Source of the DNA: JAGVSZ01 sp019137045
GTDB taxonomy: Bacteria; Pseudomonadota; Gammaproteobacteria; Burkholderiales; SG8-39
Direction: 5' to 3'
NCBI GenBank assembly: GCA_046347635.1
Contig: JAXMFT010000002.1
Coordinates: 248,001 to 312,000 of the forward strand
Length of the DNA stretch: 64,000 nucleotides
Shown here: piece by piece, positions 35,291 through 43,704 of the stretch
Layout: the number at the start of each line of letters is the position of its first letter
How positions within the stretch are numbered: position 1 is the first letter of the stretch
The notes under the pieces: model-generated
What the model was told of the DNA's origin: nothing
The model's database searches: none
Seen by the model: only the letters and a program-made list of their open reading frames with translations
Translations under genes and position numbers: made by a program

Positions 35291-36196
35291 ATGCGCCGCA
35301 TCCTCCTCATCCTCGTCCTCGCCGTCGCGGCCGCAACCGCCGGGTGCGGGTCGGTGGTGCGGGTGGCGTACAACAACGGCGACGTCGCCGCGCGCTTCAA
35401 GGCGCACGAGTACTTCGACCTGCACGGCGAGCAGTCCGACCGGCTCAAGGCGCAGATCGCGCGCTTCCACGCCTGGCATCGGCGCGAGGAGCTGCCGCGC
35501 TACGCCGCGCTCTTCGGCGACGCGTCGGCGCGGCTCGCCGCCGGGCTGACGCGCGCGGACGTCGCGTGGGCGATCGCGGCGGTGCGCGAGCGCTACCGGG
35601 TGACGGTGGAGCAGGCCGCCGACGAGTTCGCCCCGGTCGCGGCGACCATGGACCCCGACAACCTCGCGGCGCTGGAGCGCAAGCTCGCCGAGAACAACGA
35701 GCAGTTCGCGCGCGACTTCCTCTCCGGCGACGCGGCGAAGCAGGCGCGCGCGCGCGCGCGGCGCCTCAGCGGCTGGGTCGACGACTGGCTGGGGACGGTG
35801 ACGCCGGAGCAGGAGGCGCTCATCGCCGCCTTCGTGCAGGCGCAGCCGGAACTCGACCGCGTCCGGCTCGAAGACCGCAGGCGCCGGCAGCGGGAGTTCG
35901 TCGCGCTCCTGCGCGCGCACGGCAAGGCGCCCGACCTCGCCGCGCGGCTGCGGGACTATCTCGTCAACTGGGAGCGCGACCGCGGCGCCGAGCACCGCCG
36001 GCAGGCGCGCGCGTGGGAAGACAGGCTGGTGACGCTGATCGTCGACCTGGACGGCTCGCTCACCCCGCAGCAGCGCGACCACGTCGTGCGGCGCTTCGCT
36101 TTCTTCGCCGCGGAGGCGCGCGTCCTCGCGCGTCAGGGGGTGCCTGCGGGAACCACCGCGGGCGCGCCCGCCGGCGCGGCGCTGGCGGCGCAGTAG
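35291..36196 (+). CDS. DUF6279 family lipoprotein
   Basis: A 301-residue lipoprotein: signal peptide with lipobox AATAGC (Cys at about 19), then a largely helical, Arg-rich body. The YNNGDVAARFKAHEYFDLHGEQ segment is characteristic of the DUF6279 lipoproteins of betaproteobacteria. Function is unknown, presumably envelope-linked. It starts 2 nt after the ferredoxin reductase stop codon and is followed 5 nt later by the TlpA-like gene. Confidence 0.82.
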   Translation: MRRILLILVLAVAAATAGCGSVVRVAYNNGDVAARFKAHEYFDLHGEQSDRLKAQIARFHAWHRREELPRYAALFGDASARLAAGLTRADVAWAIAAVRERYRVTVEQAADEFAPVAATMDPDNLAALERKLAENNEQFARDFLSGDAAKQARARARRLSGWVDDWLGTVTPEQEALIAAFVQAQPELDRVRLEDRRRRQREFVALLRAHGKAPDLAARLRDYLVNWERDRGAEHRRQARAWEDRLVTLIVDLDGSLTPQQRDHVVRRFAFFAAEARVLARQGVPAGTTAGAPAGAALAAQ

Positions 36197-36201
36197 CCGC
36201 G

Positions 36202-36702
36202 ATGCGCGCGGCGGCGACCCTCGCGCTGGCGCTCGCGCTCGCGGCGCCGGCTGGCGGCGCCGAGCTCGTGCCGTGGACCGGAGGCGCCGCGCCGTCGCTC
36301 GCGCTCCAGGATCTGCAGGGACGCCCCCACCGGCTGGAGGATTTCCAGGGGCGGGTGGTGGTGATCAACTTCTGGGCCACCTGGTGCGAGCCTTGCCGCG
36401 ACGAGATGCCGGCGCTACGGCGCCTGAACGAGAAGCTCGCGGGAACGCCGTTCACGCTGCTCGCGGTCAACTACGCGGAGAGCGACGCGCGCGTCGCGGG
36501 TTTCCTGCAGAAGGTGCCGGTCGACTTCACCATCCTCATGGACCGCGACGCGGCCGCGGCGAAGCGCTGGCGCGCGCGCGTGCTGCCCTACACGGTGGTG
36601 ATCGATCCGGGGCAGCGCATCCGCTACACGGTCACCGGCGAGCTCGACTGGGACGCGCCGGCGGTGGAGGCGGCGCTGCGCAAGCTCCTGCCGCCGCGGT
36701 AG
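36202..36702 (+). CDS. TlpA-like periplasmic thioredoxin-fold oxidoreductase
   Basis: A 166-residue secreted thiol-disulfide protein. It has a signal peptide of about 20 residues, then a thioredoxin-like domain with active site WCEPC (Cys62, Cys65) and the cis-proline region VLPYTVVID. It resembles TlpA/ResA proteins, which reduce disulfides in the periplasm, for example during cytochrome c or oxidase maturation. It is the last gene of its operon. Confidence 0.9.
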   Translation: MRAAATLALALALAAPAGGAELVPWTGGAAPSLALQDLQGRPHRLEDFQGRVVVINFWATWCEPCRDEMPALRRLNEKLAGTPFTLLAVNYAESDARVAGFLQKVPVDFTILMDRDAAAAKRWRARVLPYTVVIDPGQRIRYTVTGELDWDAPAVEAALRKLLPPR

Positions 36703-37093
36703 CCCCTGCGCCCCGCGCAGGGTGGCAGCCGCGCGGCGCCGGGGTGTATAGTGCAACGCTCGTCGCGCGCATCCGTTCCGCGGCGCGACGCGAGACAAGA
36801 AGGGACGGGAAGCACCGGGAGTCGCGCGTGTACCTGCTCGATCGCCTGATCTCGCGCAGCTGCAGGGCCCTCGCCGTGATGATCGGCTGCGGGCAGCGCA
36901 TCCGCGCGTACGCGGGCGCGGGCGAGGATCCGGATGCGAGCGCGCCCCGCGTTCGCGCCGCCCGCGCGTCAGCCGGGCACCCGCTGTCCCGCAACGCCCG
37001 ATCCCGTCTCTTCTGCCCGCCGCCTCCGCCGGGGCGGCGCTTCGCTCCGCTCCGGGCCGCGCGCCCGCTCATCCCGCCGAAAGGAGGCCCCCG
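36703..37093. other. 391-nt intergenic region, no gene supported
   Basis: A TATAGT -10-like hexamer at 36747-36752 is the only promoter-like element noticed. If used, it would give the transglutaminase gene a leader of about 330 nt. A GTG-started frame from about 36828 runs into the next gene but has no recognisable features and weak initiation signals, so it is not called. Confidence 0.5.
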
Positions 37094-38191
37094 ATGGACC
37101 GTCGTCACTTCCTGATCACCGGCGCCGCCCTGCCGCTCGCCACGGCGCTGCCGCGCGCCGCGCGTGCGCAGCACCTGCCCTTCGATCCGCAGCCGGGCGG
37201 GTGGCGCACGTTCGAAATCACGACCCGGGTCGAGGTGCTCGCGCCCGCGGGGGCGACGCGCGTGTGGCTCCCCGTGCCGGTGGTCGCGGACGGCTCGCAA
37301 CAGCCGCTCGACTCGAGCTGGACCGGCGACGCCGCCACCATGCGCATCGTCCACGACGGCAAGCACGGCGCCGCGATCTTCTACGCCGAGTGGCCGACGC
37401 CGCCGGCGGCGCCCACCGTGACGCTGTCGAGCCGCTTCATGACGCGCGACCGCGCCGCGAACCTCGTGCGGCCCGATCCGTCCATCCGGCTCGACCCGGC
37501 GGACGCGAAGTTCTACACCGCGCCCACCGAGCTGCAGCCGACCGACGGCATCGTGCGCAGGACCGCGCTCGAGATCACGCGCGGCGCGCGCACCGAGCTC
37601 GCAAGATCGCGCGCGATCTACGAGTGGATCGTGGACAACACCGAGCGCGACCCGAAGACGCGCGGGTGCGGCGTCGGCGACATCAAGGCGATGCTCGAGA
37701 CCGGGAACCTGAGCGGCAAGTGCGCCGACCTGAACGCGCTGTACGTCGGGCTCGCGCGCGCGGTCGGGCTGCCGGCGCGCGACATCTACGGCATCCGCGT
37801 CGCGCGCTCGAACTTCGGCTACCGCAGCCTGGGCGCCGGCAGCGCGAACGTCACCCGCGCCCAGCACTGCCGCGCGGAGGTGTTCCTGACCGGGTACGGC
37901 TGGGTGCCGGTCGACCCGGCCGACGTGCGCAAGGTGGTGCTGGAGGAGAAGGCGCAGCCGACCACGCTCGCCGACCCGGTGGTGCCGCCGGTGCGGCGCA
38001 AGCTGTTCGGCGCGTGGGAGATGAACTGGCTCGCGTTCAACACCGCGCACGACGTCGCGCTGCCGGGCGCCAAGGGGCCGACGCTCGGCTTCTTCATGTA
38101 CCCGCAGCTCGAGACCGCGCGCGGGCGCGCCGATCCGCTCGACCCGGACAACTTCAAGTACACGATCACGGCGCGCGAGATCAAGGCGTAG
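37094..38191 (+). CDS. Exported transglutaminase-like protein
   Basis: A 365-residue protein with a twin-arginine-like leader (MDRRHFLITG, then a hydrophobic stretch to about residue 25). The transglutaminase-like core carries the triad Cys210 (SGKCADLNALY), His258 (AQHCRAEVFL) and Asp274 (VPVDPADV). Bacterial members act as proteases or peptide cross-linkers in the envelope; substrate unknown. AAAGGAGG precedes the ATG. It stands alone after a long intergenic region. Confidence 0.87.
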   Translation: MDRRHFLITGAALPLATALPRAARAQHLPFDPQPGGWRTFEITTRVEVLAPAGATRVWLPVPVVADGSQQPLDSSWTGDAATMRIVHDGKHGAAIFYAEWPTPPAAPTVTLSSRFMTRDRAANLVRPDPSIRLDPADAKFYTAPTELQPTDGIVRRTALEITRGARTELARSRAIYEWIVDNTERDPKTRGCGVGDIKAMLETGNLSGKCADLNALYVGLARAVGLPARDIYGIRVARSNFGYRSLGAGSANVTRAQHCRAEVFLTGYGWVPVDPADVRKVVLEEKAQPTTLADPVVPPVRRKLFGAWEMNWLAFNTAHDVALPGAKGPTLGFFMYPQLETARGRADPLDPDNFKYTITAREIKA

Positions 38192-38200
38192 CGGAACGCG

Positions 38201-38217
38201 CGGGCGCGGCGCGCCCG
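38201..38217 (+). terminator. Hairpin after the transglutaminase gene
   Basis: CGGGCGC, 3-nt loop, GCGCCCG: a perfect 7-bp stem starting 10 nt after the stop codon. Terminator-like by position, without a T-run. Confidence 0.4.
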
Positions 38218-38262
38218 GCGGTCCCGGGGGCGCGGGGCGCGGGCGGCGCACGGGCGGCTCAC

Positions 38263-38268
38263 TATAAT
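38263..38268 (+). promoter_or_regulatory. Consensus -10 element TATAAT
   Basis: A perfect TATAAT in a GC-rich tract, 32 nt before the ATG of the DUF697-like gene. No clear -35. Confidence 0.45.
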
Positions 38269-38299
38269 TCGCCGCGCTCCGAGCGCCCGACCGAGCCCC

Positions 38300-38887
38300 A
38301 TGACCGAGATCCTGCGCCTGCCGCGCACCCGCGGCGAGCTCGACGCCGCCACCGCGCGCGCGCGCGCGATGGTGACGCGCCGCGCGCTCGTCTCCGCGGG
38401 GGCCGTGCTGGTGCCGATCCCGGTCCCCGGCCTCGACATCGCCGCCGACGTCGCGCTGCTCACCCAGCTCATTCCCGCGCTCAACCGCGAGTTCGGCCTC
38501 ACGCCCGAGCAGATCGAGGGGCTCAACCCGGCGACCAAGGTGCTCGTCTACAAGGCGATCGTGGCGTTCGGCGGGGCGATGGTCGGACGCCTGATCACGC
38601 GCGAGCTGGTGCTGCAGGCGCTGGTGAAGGCGGGCATGCGCGTGACCACGAAGACGGCGGCGCGGCTCGTCCCGGTGGCGGGGCAGGCGGTGTCCGCCGG
38701 GCTGAGCTACGGCGCCATGCGGTTCGTCGGCAGCGCGCACATCCGCGACTGCGCGCGGGTGGTCGAGGCGATCCACGCCGGGCGCGACGACTGGGCGCCG
38801 CGACCGCCGCCCCCTAGCGCAGCTCAGCGGCTGCGATCCGCCGCTGCCAGAGCAGCGTCCCGCTGGCGTCGTACGCCTCGAGCGTGA
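38300..38887 (+). CDS. DUF697/EcsC-like hypothetical membrane-associated protein
   Basis: A 195-residue protein. Residues ~45-75 (VPIPVPGLDIAADVALLTQLIP) and a second amphipathic segment near 125-135 (RLVPVAGQAVSAGLSYG) follow the duplicated V-P-x-x-G pattern of DUF697- or EcsC-like proteins, which associate with membranes and GTPases. The C-terminal ~25 residues are Pro/Arg/Ala-rich and overlap the convergent phosphatase gene by 74 nt, which is unusual. A preceding TATAAT supports transcription. Confidence 0.65.
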   Translation: MTEILRLPRTRGELDAATARARAMVTRRALVSAGAVLVPIPVPGLDIAADVALLTQLIPALNREFGLTPEQIEGLNPATKVLVYKAIVAFGGAMVGRLITRELVLQALVKAGMRVTTKTAARLVPVAGQAVSAGLSYGAMRFVGSAHIRDCARVVEAIHAGRDDWAPRPPPPSAAQRLRSAAARAASRWRRTPRA

Positions 38888-40136
38888 GCACGCGCTCGGC
38901 GCGCGGACCGCTCACGCGCACCATGCCGAAGTTGCGCTGGGTCAGCAGCGTGCCGGGCACGAGCTCCGGGTTCTCGCGCTCCTCCGACGGCGGGTGCGCG
39001 AGCACGCCGGCGGTGAGCGGGGAGGAGGTGAACTCGTAGAGCGGGTAGGCGCCCGGCCGCTCGACGCGCCACAGCCCGCCGAAGTGGCGGTCGCCGGTGA
39101 GGAAGACCACGCCGGCGATCTTCTGCTCGAGCAGCCAGTCGGCGAGCGCCTTCTGCTCGGCCGGGTAGCCGTGAAACGCCTCGAAGCGGTTGGCGCGGTT
39201 CCACAGCTGCCCGCCCGCGACCACGACCTTGAACGGCGCGCGCGAGGCGACCAGGGCCTGCTTCAGCCACGCGAGCTGCGCGCGCCCGAACATCGCCTTC
39301 TCCGCGGTGGGCGGATAGCGGTTCGGGTAGCGGTGGAAACGGTTGTCGAGCAGGAAGAAGTCGACGTCGCCGTAGGTCACCATGCCGAACACGCCCGCGA
39401 CCCCGGGCAGGCCGTGCGCCGGGTTCGGCCAGTAGCGCTTGAAGGTCTCGAGCGCGGCGCCCTTCAGCACGAACGAGCCGTCCGAGTCGTTCGGGCCGAA
39501 GTCGTGGTCGTCCCAGATCGCGACGTGCGAGGTCGCGCGCGCGAGGCGGCGCAGCTCCGGCATCGCGCGCACCGCCCGGTAGCGCGCGCTCATGGCCTCG
39601 ATCGAGGTCCACTCCGGCTCGCGCAAGTAGACGTTGTCGCCGAGCCAGAGCATGAGGTCGGGCGCCTGCGCGGCGATCGCGTCGAGGATGCCGAAGTCCC
39701 CGCCCCAGGTCCGGCCCGGCCGGTCGAAGCGGTCGTTGAGGTACAGGCACGAGCCGAACGCGACCGCGAACGCCGGGGGATCGGTGCGGAACTGCCACAG
39801 CGGCTGGGTGGCGAAGCGCCCGGGCTCGGCGACGCTCCTGCCGTCGACGGTCACCGCGTAGCGATAGCGCGTGCCGGGATCGAGCCCGGCGAGGCGCAGG
39901 GCGAGCGCGAAGTCGTCCTCCGCGCGCGTCGTCCCCTCGACCCGCCGCCGCCTGCCCGGGTCGCCCTCGGGATGCAGCTCCACCGCCACGCGCGCGGCGC
40001 GCTCGGTCTGCACCCACAGCGTCATGCTCGTCATGTCGGCGAAGCCGTGCATGATCGACGCGGCCCACGCCGGCGCGGCCGCGGCGAGCGCGGCGAGCGC
40101 GGCGATCAGCGGCCGGAGTGCGGGGCGGAGCGGCAT
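38814..40136 (-). CDS. PhoD-like alkaline phosphatase / phosphodiesterase
   Basis: A 440-residue secreted metallophosphatase of the PhoD family. It has a signal peptide of ~25 residues ending AAPAWAAS, an N-terminal beta domain, then the metal and active-site motifs FGSCLYLND, LWLGDNVYLRE, WDDHDFGPNDSD and LTGDRHFGGLW. PhoD enzymes need Ca2+ and Fe3+ and cleave phosphodiesters and monoesters. The start at 40136 is placed at the signal peptide. It is convergent with the DUF697-like gene. Confidence 0.87.
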   Translation of the reverse strand: MPLRPALRPLIAALAALAAAAPAWAASIMHGFADMTSMTLWVQTERAARVAVELHPEGDPGRRRRVEGTTRAEDDFALALRLAGLDPGTRYRYAVTVDGRSVAEPGRFATQPLWQFRTDPPAFAVAFGSCLYLNDRFDRPGRTWGGDFGILDAIAAQAPDLMLWLGDNVYLREPEWTSIEAMSARYRAVRAMPELRRLARATSHVAIWDDHDFGPNDSDGSFVLKGAALETFKRYWPNPAHGLPGVAGVFGMVTYGDVDFFLLDNRFHRYPNRYPPTAEKAMFGRAQLAWLKQALVASRAPFKVVVAGGQLWNRANRFEAFHGYPAEQKALADWLLEQKIAGVVFLTGDRHFGGLWRVERPGAYPLYEFTSSPLTAGVLAHPPSEERENPELVPGTLLTQRNFGMVRVSGPRAERVLTLEAYDASGTLLWQRRIAAAELR

Positions 40137-40281
40137 CGGGCGGACCGGATCATAGCGGGTCGGGACGCGCCGGACGCGCAGCCTCCCGCGTGCTAGCATC
40201 GCGCGCGTCGCGCGCCCCCGTCGCCTCGGGGCGCGCGTCGGCACGCTATCCACCCCCACACCAGACTAGGAGGAAAACCAG

Positions 40282-40728
40282 ATGGGCCTATTCGACTTCG
40301 TGCGCAACATCGGCAAGAAGATCTTCCCGCCGGAAGCCAAGCCCGAGGACGCGTCGGTCAAGATCAGGCACGAGATCGAGGCGGCGACGCTCGGGATCAC
40401 CAACCTCCAGGTCGCCTACGACGCCGCCGACGGCAAGTGCACGCTCGCGGGCGATTGCCCGACCGCCGAGGCGATGCAGAAGGCGGTCCTCATCGCGGGC
40501 AACATCCAGGGGGTGTCCGAGGTGAACATCTCCGGGCTCAAGGTGCCGCCGCCCAAGGAGAAGGTCGAGTACTACGTCATCGTCAAGGGCGACACGCTGT
40601 CCGCGATCGCGAAGAAGTACTACGGCGACGCCAACAAGTACCCGCGCATCTTCGAGGCGAACCGCGAAGTCATCAAGGACGCGAACCTGATCTTCCCGGG
40701 GCAGAAGATCCGCATCCCGATGGACTGA
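40282..40728 (+). CDS. BON-LysM protein (Kbp/YgaU-like)
   Basis: A 148-residue protein with an N-terminal BON domain (about 25-92) and a C-terminal LysM domain (about 97-147; YYVIVKGDTLSAIAKKYYGD, then LIFPGQKIRIP). This matches the potassium-binding protein Kbp/YgaU, a small cytoplasmic K+ sensor. No signal peptide, although LysM usually binds peptidoglycan. A near-perfect TAGGAGGAAAACC Shine-Dalgarno sequence suggests high expression. Confidence 0.88.
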   Translation: MGLFDFVRNIGKKIFPPEAKPEDASVKIRHEIEAATLGITNLQVAYDAADGKCTLAGDCPTAEAMQKAVLIAGNIQGVSEVNISGLKVPPPKEKVEYYVIVKGDTLSAIAKKYYGDANKYPRIFEANREVIKDANLIFPGQKIRIPMD

Positions 40729-40750
40729 GGGCGACGCGCGCATTCCACCG

Positions 40751-40773
40751 GCGGGCCGGCGGCGCCGGCCCGC
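40751..40773 (+). terminator. Strong GC hairpin between LysM and GlsB-like genes
   Basis: GCGGGCCGGC, 3-nt loop, GCCGGCCCGC: a perfect 10-bp stem 22 nt after the LysM stop and 18 nt before the next ATG. It could end most LysM transcripts or protect the upstream mRNA; no T-run. Confidence 0.5.
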
Positions 40774-40791
40774 GTCCAGGGAGGACTTCGC

Positions 40792-41037
40792 ATGGGACTG
40801 GTCTGGACGATCATCATCGGGTTTCTCGTCGGGCTCGCCGCGCGCGCCATCCTGCCCGGGCGGCAGGTCATGGGCGTGATCATGACGACGCTGCTCGGCA
40901 TCGGCGGCTCGCTGCTCGCCGGCTACGCGGGGCAGTTCTTCGGCTACTACCGGCTGGGCGAGCCGGCCGGCATCGTCGCGTCGGTGGTCGGCGCGCTCGT
41001 GCTCCTCTTCCTCTGGAGCAAGCTCGTCAACAAGTGA
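40792..41037 (+). CDS. GlsB/YeaQ/YmgE-family stress-response membrane protein
   Basis: An 81-residue inner-membrane protein with three hydrophobic helices and the family pattern GLAARAILPGRQ...GIGGSLLAG. Members are induced in general stress; biochemical role unknown. GGGAGG precedes the ATG. It follows the LysM gene across a strong hairpin. Confidence 0.88.
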   Translation: MGLVWTIIIGFLVGLAARAILPGRQVMGVIMTTLLGIGGSLLAGYAGQFFGYYRLGEPAGIVASVVGALVLLFLWSKLVNK

Positions 41038-41068
41038 CCGCGCGCGCCGCGGTCCCGCAGGCGCGGGT

Positions 41069-41077
41069 TGCTATACT
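41069..41077 (+). promoter_or_regulatory. Extended -10 promoter upstream of the MFS operon
   Basis: TG-C-TATACT matches the TGnTATAAT extended -10, 52 nt before the MFS start codon. An extended -10 can work without a good -35, and none is seen. Confidence 0.5.
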
Positions 41078-41128
41078 CGCGCCTTCCTCTTTTTCCCTCC
41101 CGGAAGCGGCGCCCCGCTTCGCGGTCGC

Positions 41129-42322
41129 ATGAGCGCACACGCCGCCGCCAAGCAGAAGAAGAACGTCACCGTCCTGGCCGTCCTCCAGGCGCTGCTGATG
41201 ACCAACAACTCGACCGCGATCGCCCTGAACGGGCTGGCCGGCTACGCGCTCGCATCCAACAAGTCGCTCGCCACCGTGCCGGTGACCGGCTGGGTGGTCG
41301 GCGCGGCGCTCACCACGTTCTTCGCCTCGCTGCTCATGAAACGCATCGGGCGCAAGGGCGGCTTCACCTTCGGCACCCTGGTGGGGATCCTCGGCGCGTC
41401 GATCTGCTGCGTCGCGCTGTACCTCGGCAGCTTCTGGCTCTTCGTCGCCGGCACCACGGTCTTCGGCGTGTACAACGCGTTCGGGCAGTACTACCGCTTC
41501 GCCGCCGCGGACGCGGCGACCCACGATTTCAAGGCGAAGGCGATTTCGCTCGTGCTCGCGGGCGGCCTCGTGGGCGGCATCGTCGGCCCCACGGTGTCGA
41601 AGTGGACCAAGGACATGCTGCCGGTCGCGTTCCTCGGCGCCTACCTCGTGCTGATCGCGTTCCTCGTGGTCGTGCTCGCGGTGATCCGCCTGCTCGACAT
41701 CCCGACCCCGACCGAGGCCGAGGCGAAGGCCTCGGGGCGGCCGCTCGCCGAGCTCGCCGCGCAGCCCGCGTTCGTCGTCGCGGTGCTCGCGGCGGCGATC
41801 GGCTACGGCGTGATGAACCTGCTCATGACCGCCACCCCGCTCGCGATGGGGGTGTGCGGCCACCCGTACAGCGCCGCCGCGACGGTGATCTCGTGGCACG
41901 TGATCGGGATGTTCGCGCCGTCGTTCTTCACCGGCAGCCTGATCAGGCGCTTCGGCGTGCTGCACGTGATGCTCGCGGGAACGGTGCTCACCTTCGTCTG
42001 CATCGGCATCGCGCTCGCGGGCATCGACGTGCCGAATTTCTGGGCGGCGCTCTTCCTGCTCGGCGTGGGCTGGAACTTCCTCTACATCGGCGGCACCACG
42101 CTGCTGACCGAGACCTACCGCCCGGCCGAGAAGGCGAAGGCGCAGGGCGCGAACGACTTCGTCATCTTCCTGACCATGGCGACCTCGTCGTTCTCGTCGG
42201 GACTGCTGCTGGAGACGAACGGCTGGCAGCTCCTGAACTACCTCGCGATCCCGTTCGTCGCCCTCATCGCGCTCGCGGTGCTGTGGCTGATGGGCAAGCG
42301 GCGGGTGCCCGCCGCCGCCTAG
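41129..42322 (+). CDS. Major facilitator superfamily transporter
   Basis: A 397-residue inner-membrane transporter with about 12 helices. The loop 2-3 region is LMKRIGRKGGFTFG, the MFS-type charged motif, and a cytoplasmic loop near the middle (EAEAKASGRPLAELA) separates the two halves. Substrate unknown. It is first in an operon with RidA, an alpha/beta hydrolase and a BASS-like permease (gaps of 10, 7 and -4 nt), which suggests uptake and breakdown of an ester or amino-acid-like compound. Confidence 0.88.
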   Translation: MSAHAAAKQKKNVTVLAVLQALLMTNNSTAIALNGLAGYALASNKSLATVPVTGWVVGAALTTFFASLLMKRIGRKGGFTFGTLVGILGASICCVALYLGSFWLFVAGTTVFGVYNAFGQYYRFAAADAATHDFKAKAISLVLAGGLVGGIVGPTVSKWTKDMLPVAFLGAYLVLIAFLVVVLAVIRLLDIPTPTEAEAKASGRPLAELAAQPAFVVAVLAAAIGYGVMNLLMTATPLAMGVCGHPYSAAATVISWHVIGMFAPSFFTGSLIRRFGVLHVMLAGTVLTFVCIGIALAGIDVPNFWAALFLLGVGWNFLYIGGTTLLTETYRPAEKAKAQGANDFVIFLTMATSSFSSGLLLETNGWQLLNYLAIPFVALIALAVLWLMGKRRVPAAA

Positions 42323-42332
42323 AGGAGACCGC

Positions 42333-42740
42333 ATGGAACGCCGCTTCATCAACCCGCTCGAGCTGTCGGTCCCCATCAACTACTCGCACGTCGCGGTCGC
42401 CTCCGCCGGGCGCACCGTCTACGTCTCGGGCCAGATCGCGCTCGACGCGACCGGACGGATCGTCGGCGCGGGCGACCTGCGCGCGCAGGCGGTGCAGGTG
42501 TACGAGAACCTGCGCGCGGCGCTCGACGCCGCCGGCGCGAGCTTCGCCGACGTGATCAAGATGACCACCTTCGTGGTGGGCCTCGACCCCGAGCGGACGC
42601 AGGTCCTGCGCGAGGTGCGCGCGCAGTTCCTGCCGGCGGGGCACAAGCCGGCGAGCACGATGGTCGGCGTCGCGAGCCTCGTGCGCCCCGAGCTGCTGGT
42701 CGAGGTCGAGATGATCGCGGCCCTGGCCGACCGCCGCTAG
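42333..42740 (+). CDS. RidA-family (YjgF/UK114) protein
   Basis: A 135-residue RidA-like protein, which deaminates reactive enamine/imine intermediates or is a related hydrolase. Family features are the VYVSGQIALDATGRIV segment, the middle VIKMTTFVVGLDP, and the C-terminal VRPELLVEVEMIA, where Glu near the end lines the ligand pocket. The usual catalytic Arg position is replaced by Val-Arg-Pro-Glu context, so the sub-family is not certain. Second gene of the MFS operon. Confidence 0.88.
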   Translation: MERRFINPLELSVPINYSHVAVASAGRTVYVSGQIALDATGRIVGAGDLRAQAVQVYENLRAALDAAGASFADVIKMTTFVVGLDPERTQVLREVRAQFLPAGHKPASTMVGVASLVRPELLVEVEMIAALADRR

Positions 42741-42747
42741 CCGCCGC

Positions 42748-43704
42748 ATGCCGCTCGACCCGCAGGCGCGCGCGGTGCTCGAGCGCGTCGCGCGCGCGCA
42801 GCTGCCCCCGTACCCCCGGCTCGGCGCCGCCGCCGCGCGCACGCTCTACCGCGAGACGCGCGGCAAGCTCGCCGCGGCGCCGCCCGCCGTGGCGCGCGCC
42901 GACGACCTGCGCGCGACCGGGCCGGTCGGCGACGTTCCGGTGCGCGCGTACCGGCCGCTCGGCGCGGCGGACGCCGAGCGCCTGCCCGCGCTCGTGTACT
43001 TCCACGGCGGCGGGTGGACCATCGGCGACCTCGACACGCACGACGTGCCCTGCCGCGAGCTCGCGAACCTCGCGCACTGCGCGGTCGTGTCGGTGGACTA
43101 CCGGCTGGCGCCCGAGCACAGGTTCCCGGCCGCGTTCGACGACGCGGTCGCGGCGACGCACTGGGTTCACGCGCACGCCGCAGGGCTCGGCAGCGACGCG
43201 TCGCGGCTCGCGGTGGGCGGGGACTCGGCGGGCGGCAACCTCGCCGCGGCGGTGGCGATCGCGCTGCGCGACACCTGGGGCCCGCGGCTGGCGATGCAGA
43301 CGCTGATCTACCCGGCCACCGACCAGGCCGCCGACACGCCGTCGCACGCCGCGTTCGCCGACGGCTACCTGCTGACGCGCGAGGCGATCGCGTGGTTCCG
43401 CGACAACTACCTGCGCGGGCCGGAGGACGCGGCCGACTGGCGCGCGTCGCCCCTGCGCGCGCCCGACCTCGCCGGCCTGCCGCCCGCGTACGTCATCACC
43501 GCAGGCTTCGATCCGCTGCTGGACGAGGGCCGCGCGTACGCCGAGCGCCTCCGTGCCGCCGGGGTGAAGGTCACCTACGAGTGCTTCGCCGGGATGATCC
43601 ACGGGTTCATCACCATGGGCGGGGCGATCGCGGCCGCGCACCACGCGCTCTACCGCGCCGCGCTCGGACTGAAGCAGGCGTTCGCCGCCGTCGCCGCGCA
43701 GTGA
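42748..43704 (+). CDS. Alpha/beta hydrolase, hormone-sensitive lipase (HSL) family
   Basis: A 318-residue esterase. The oxyanion-hole motif is HGGGW (residues 86-90) and the nucleophile elbow GGDSAGG (Ser160). The acid is in GFDPLLDEG and the His in MIHGF near the C-terminus. It is cytoplasmic with no signal peptide and cleaves short-chain or aryl esters in family IV fashion. It lies between RidA and the BASS-like gene in an operon, and its stop overlaps the next start by 4 nt. Confidence 0.92.
   Translation: MPLDPQARAVLERVARAQLPPYPRLGAAAARTLYRETRGKLAAAPPAVARADDLRATGPVGDVPVRAYRPLGAADAERLPALVYFHGGGWTIGDLDTHDVPCRELANLAHCAVVSVDYRLAPEHRFPAAFDDAVAATHWVHAHAAGLGSDASRLAVGGDSAGGNLAAAVAIALRDTWGPRLAMQTLIYPATDQAADTPSHAAFADGYLLTREAIAWFRDNYLRGPEDAADWRASPLRAPDLAGLPPAYVITAGFDPLLDEGRAYAERLRAAGVKVTYECFAGMIHGFITMGGAIAAAHHALYRAALGLKQAFAAVAAQ

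Noticed and set aside
35744..35762. Alternating GC repeat as a recombination or Z-DNA site
   Set aside because: Short CG-alternating runs occur throughout the window as a result of Ala/Arg codon use; nothing marks this one as special.
36828..37115. Small GTG-started ORF upstream of the transglutaminase
   Set aside because: No recognisable domain, weak ribosome site, and it runs through the start of the next gene in another frame.
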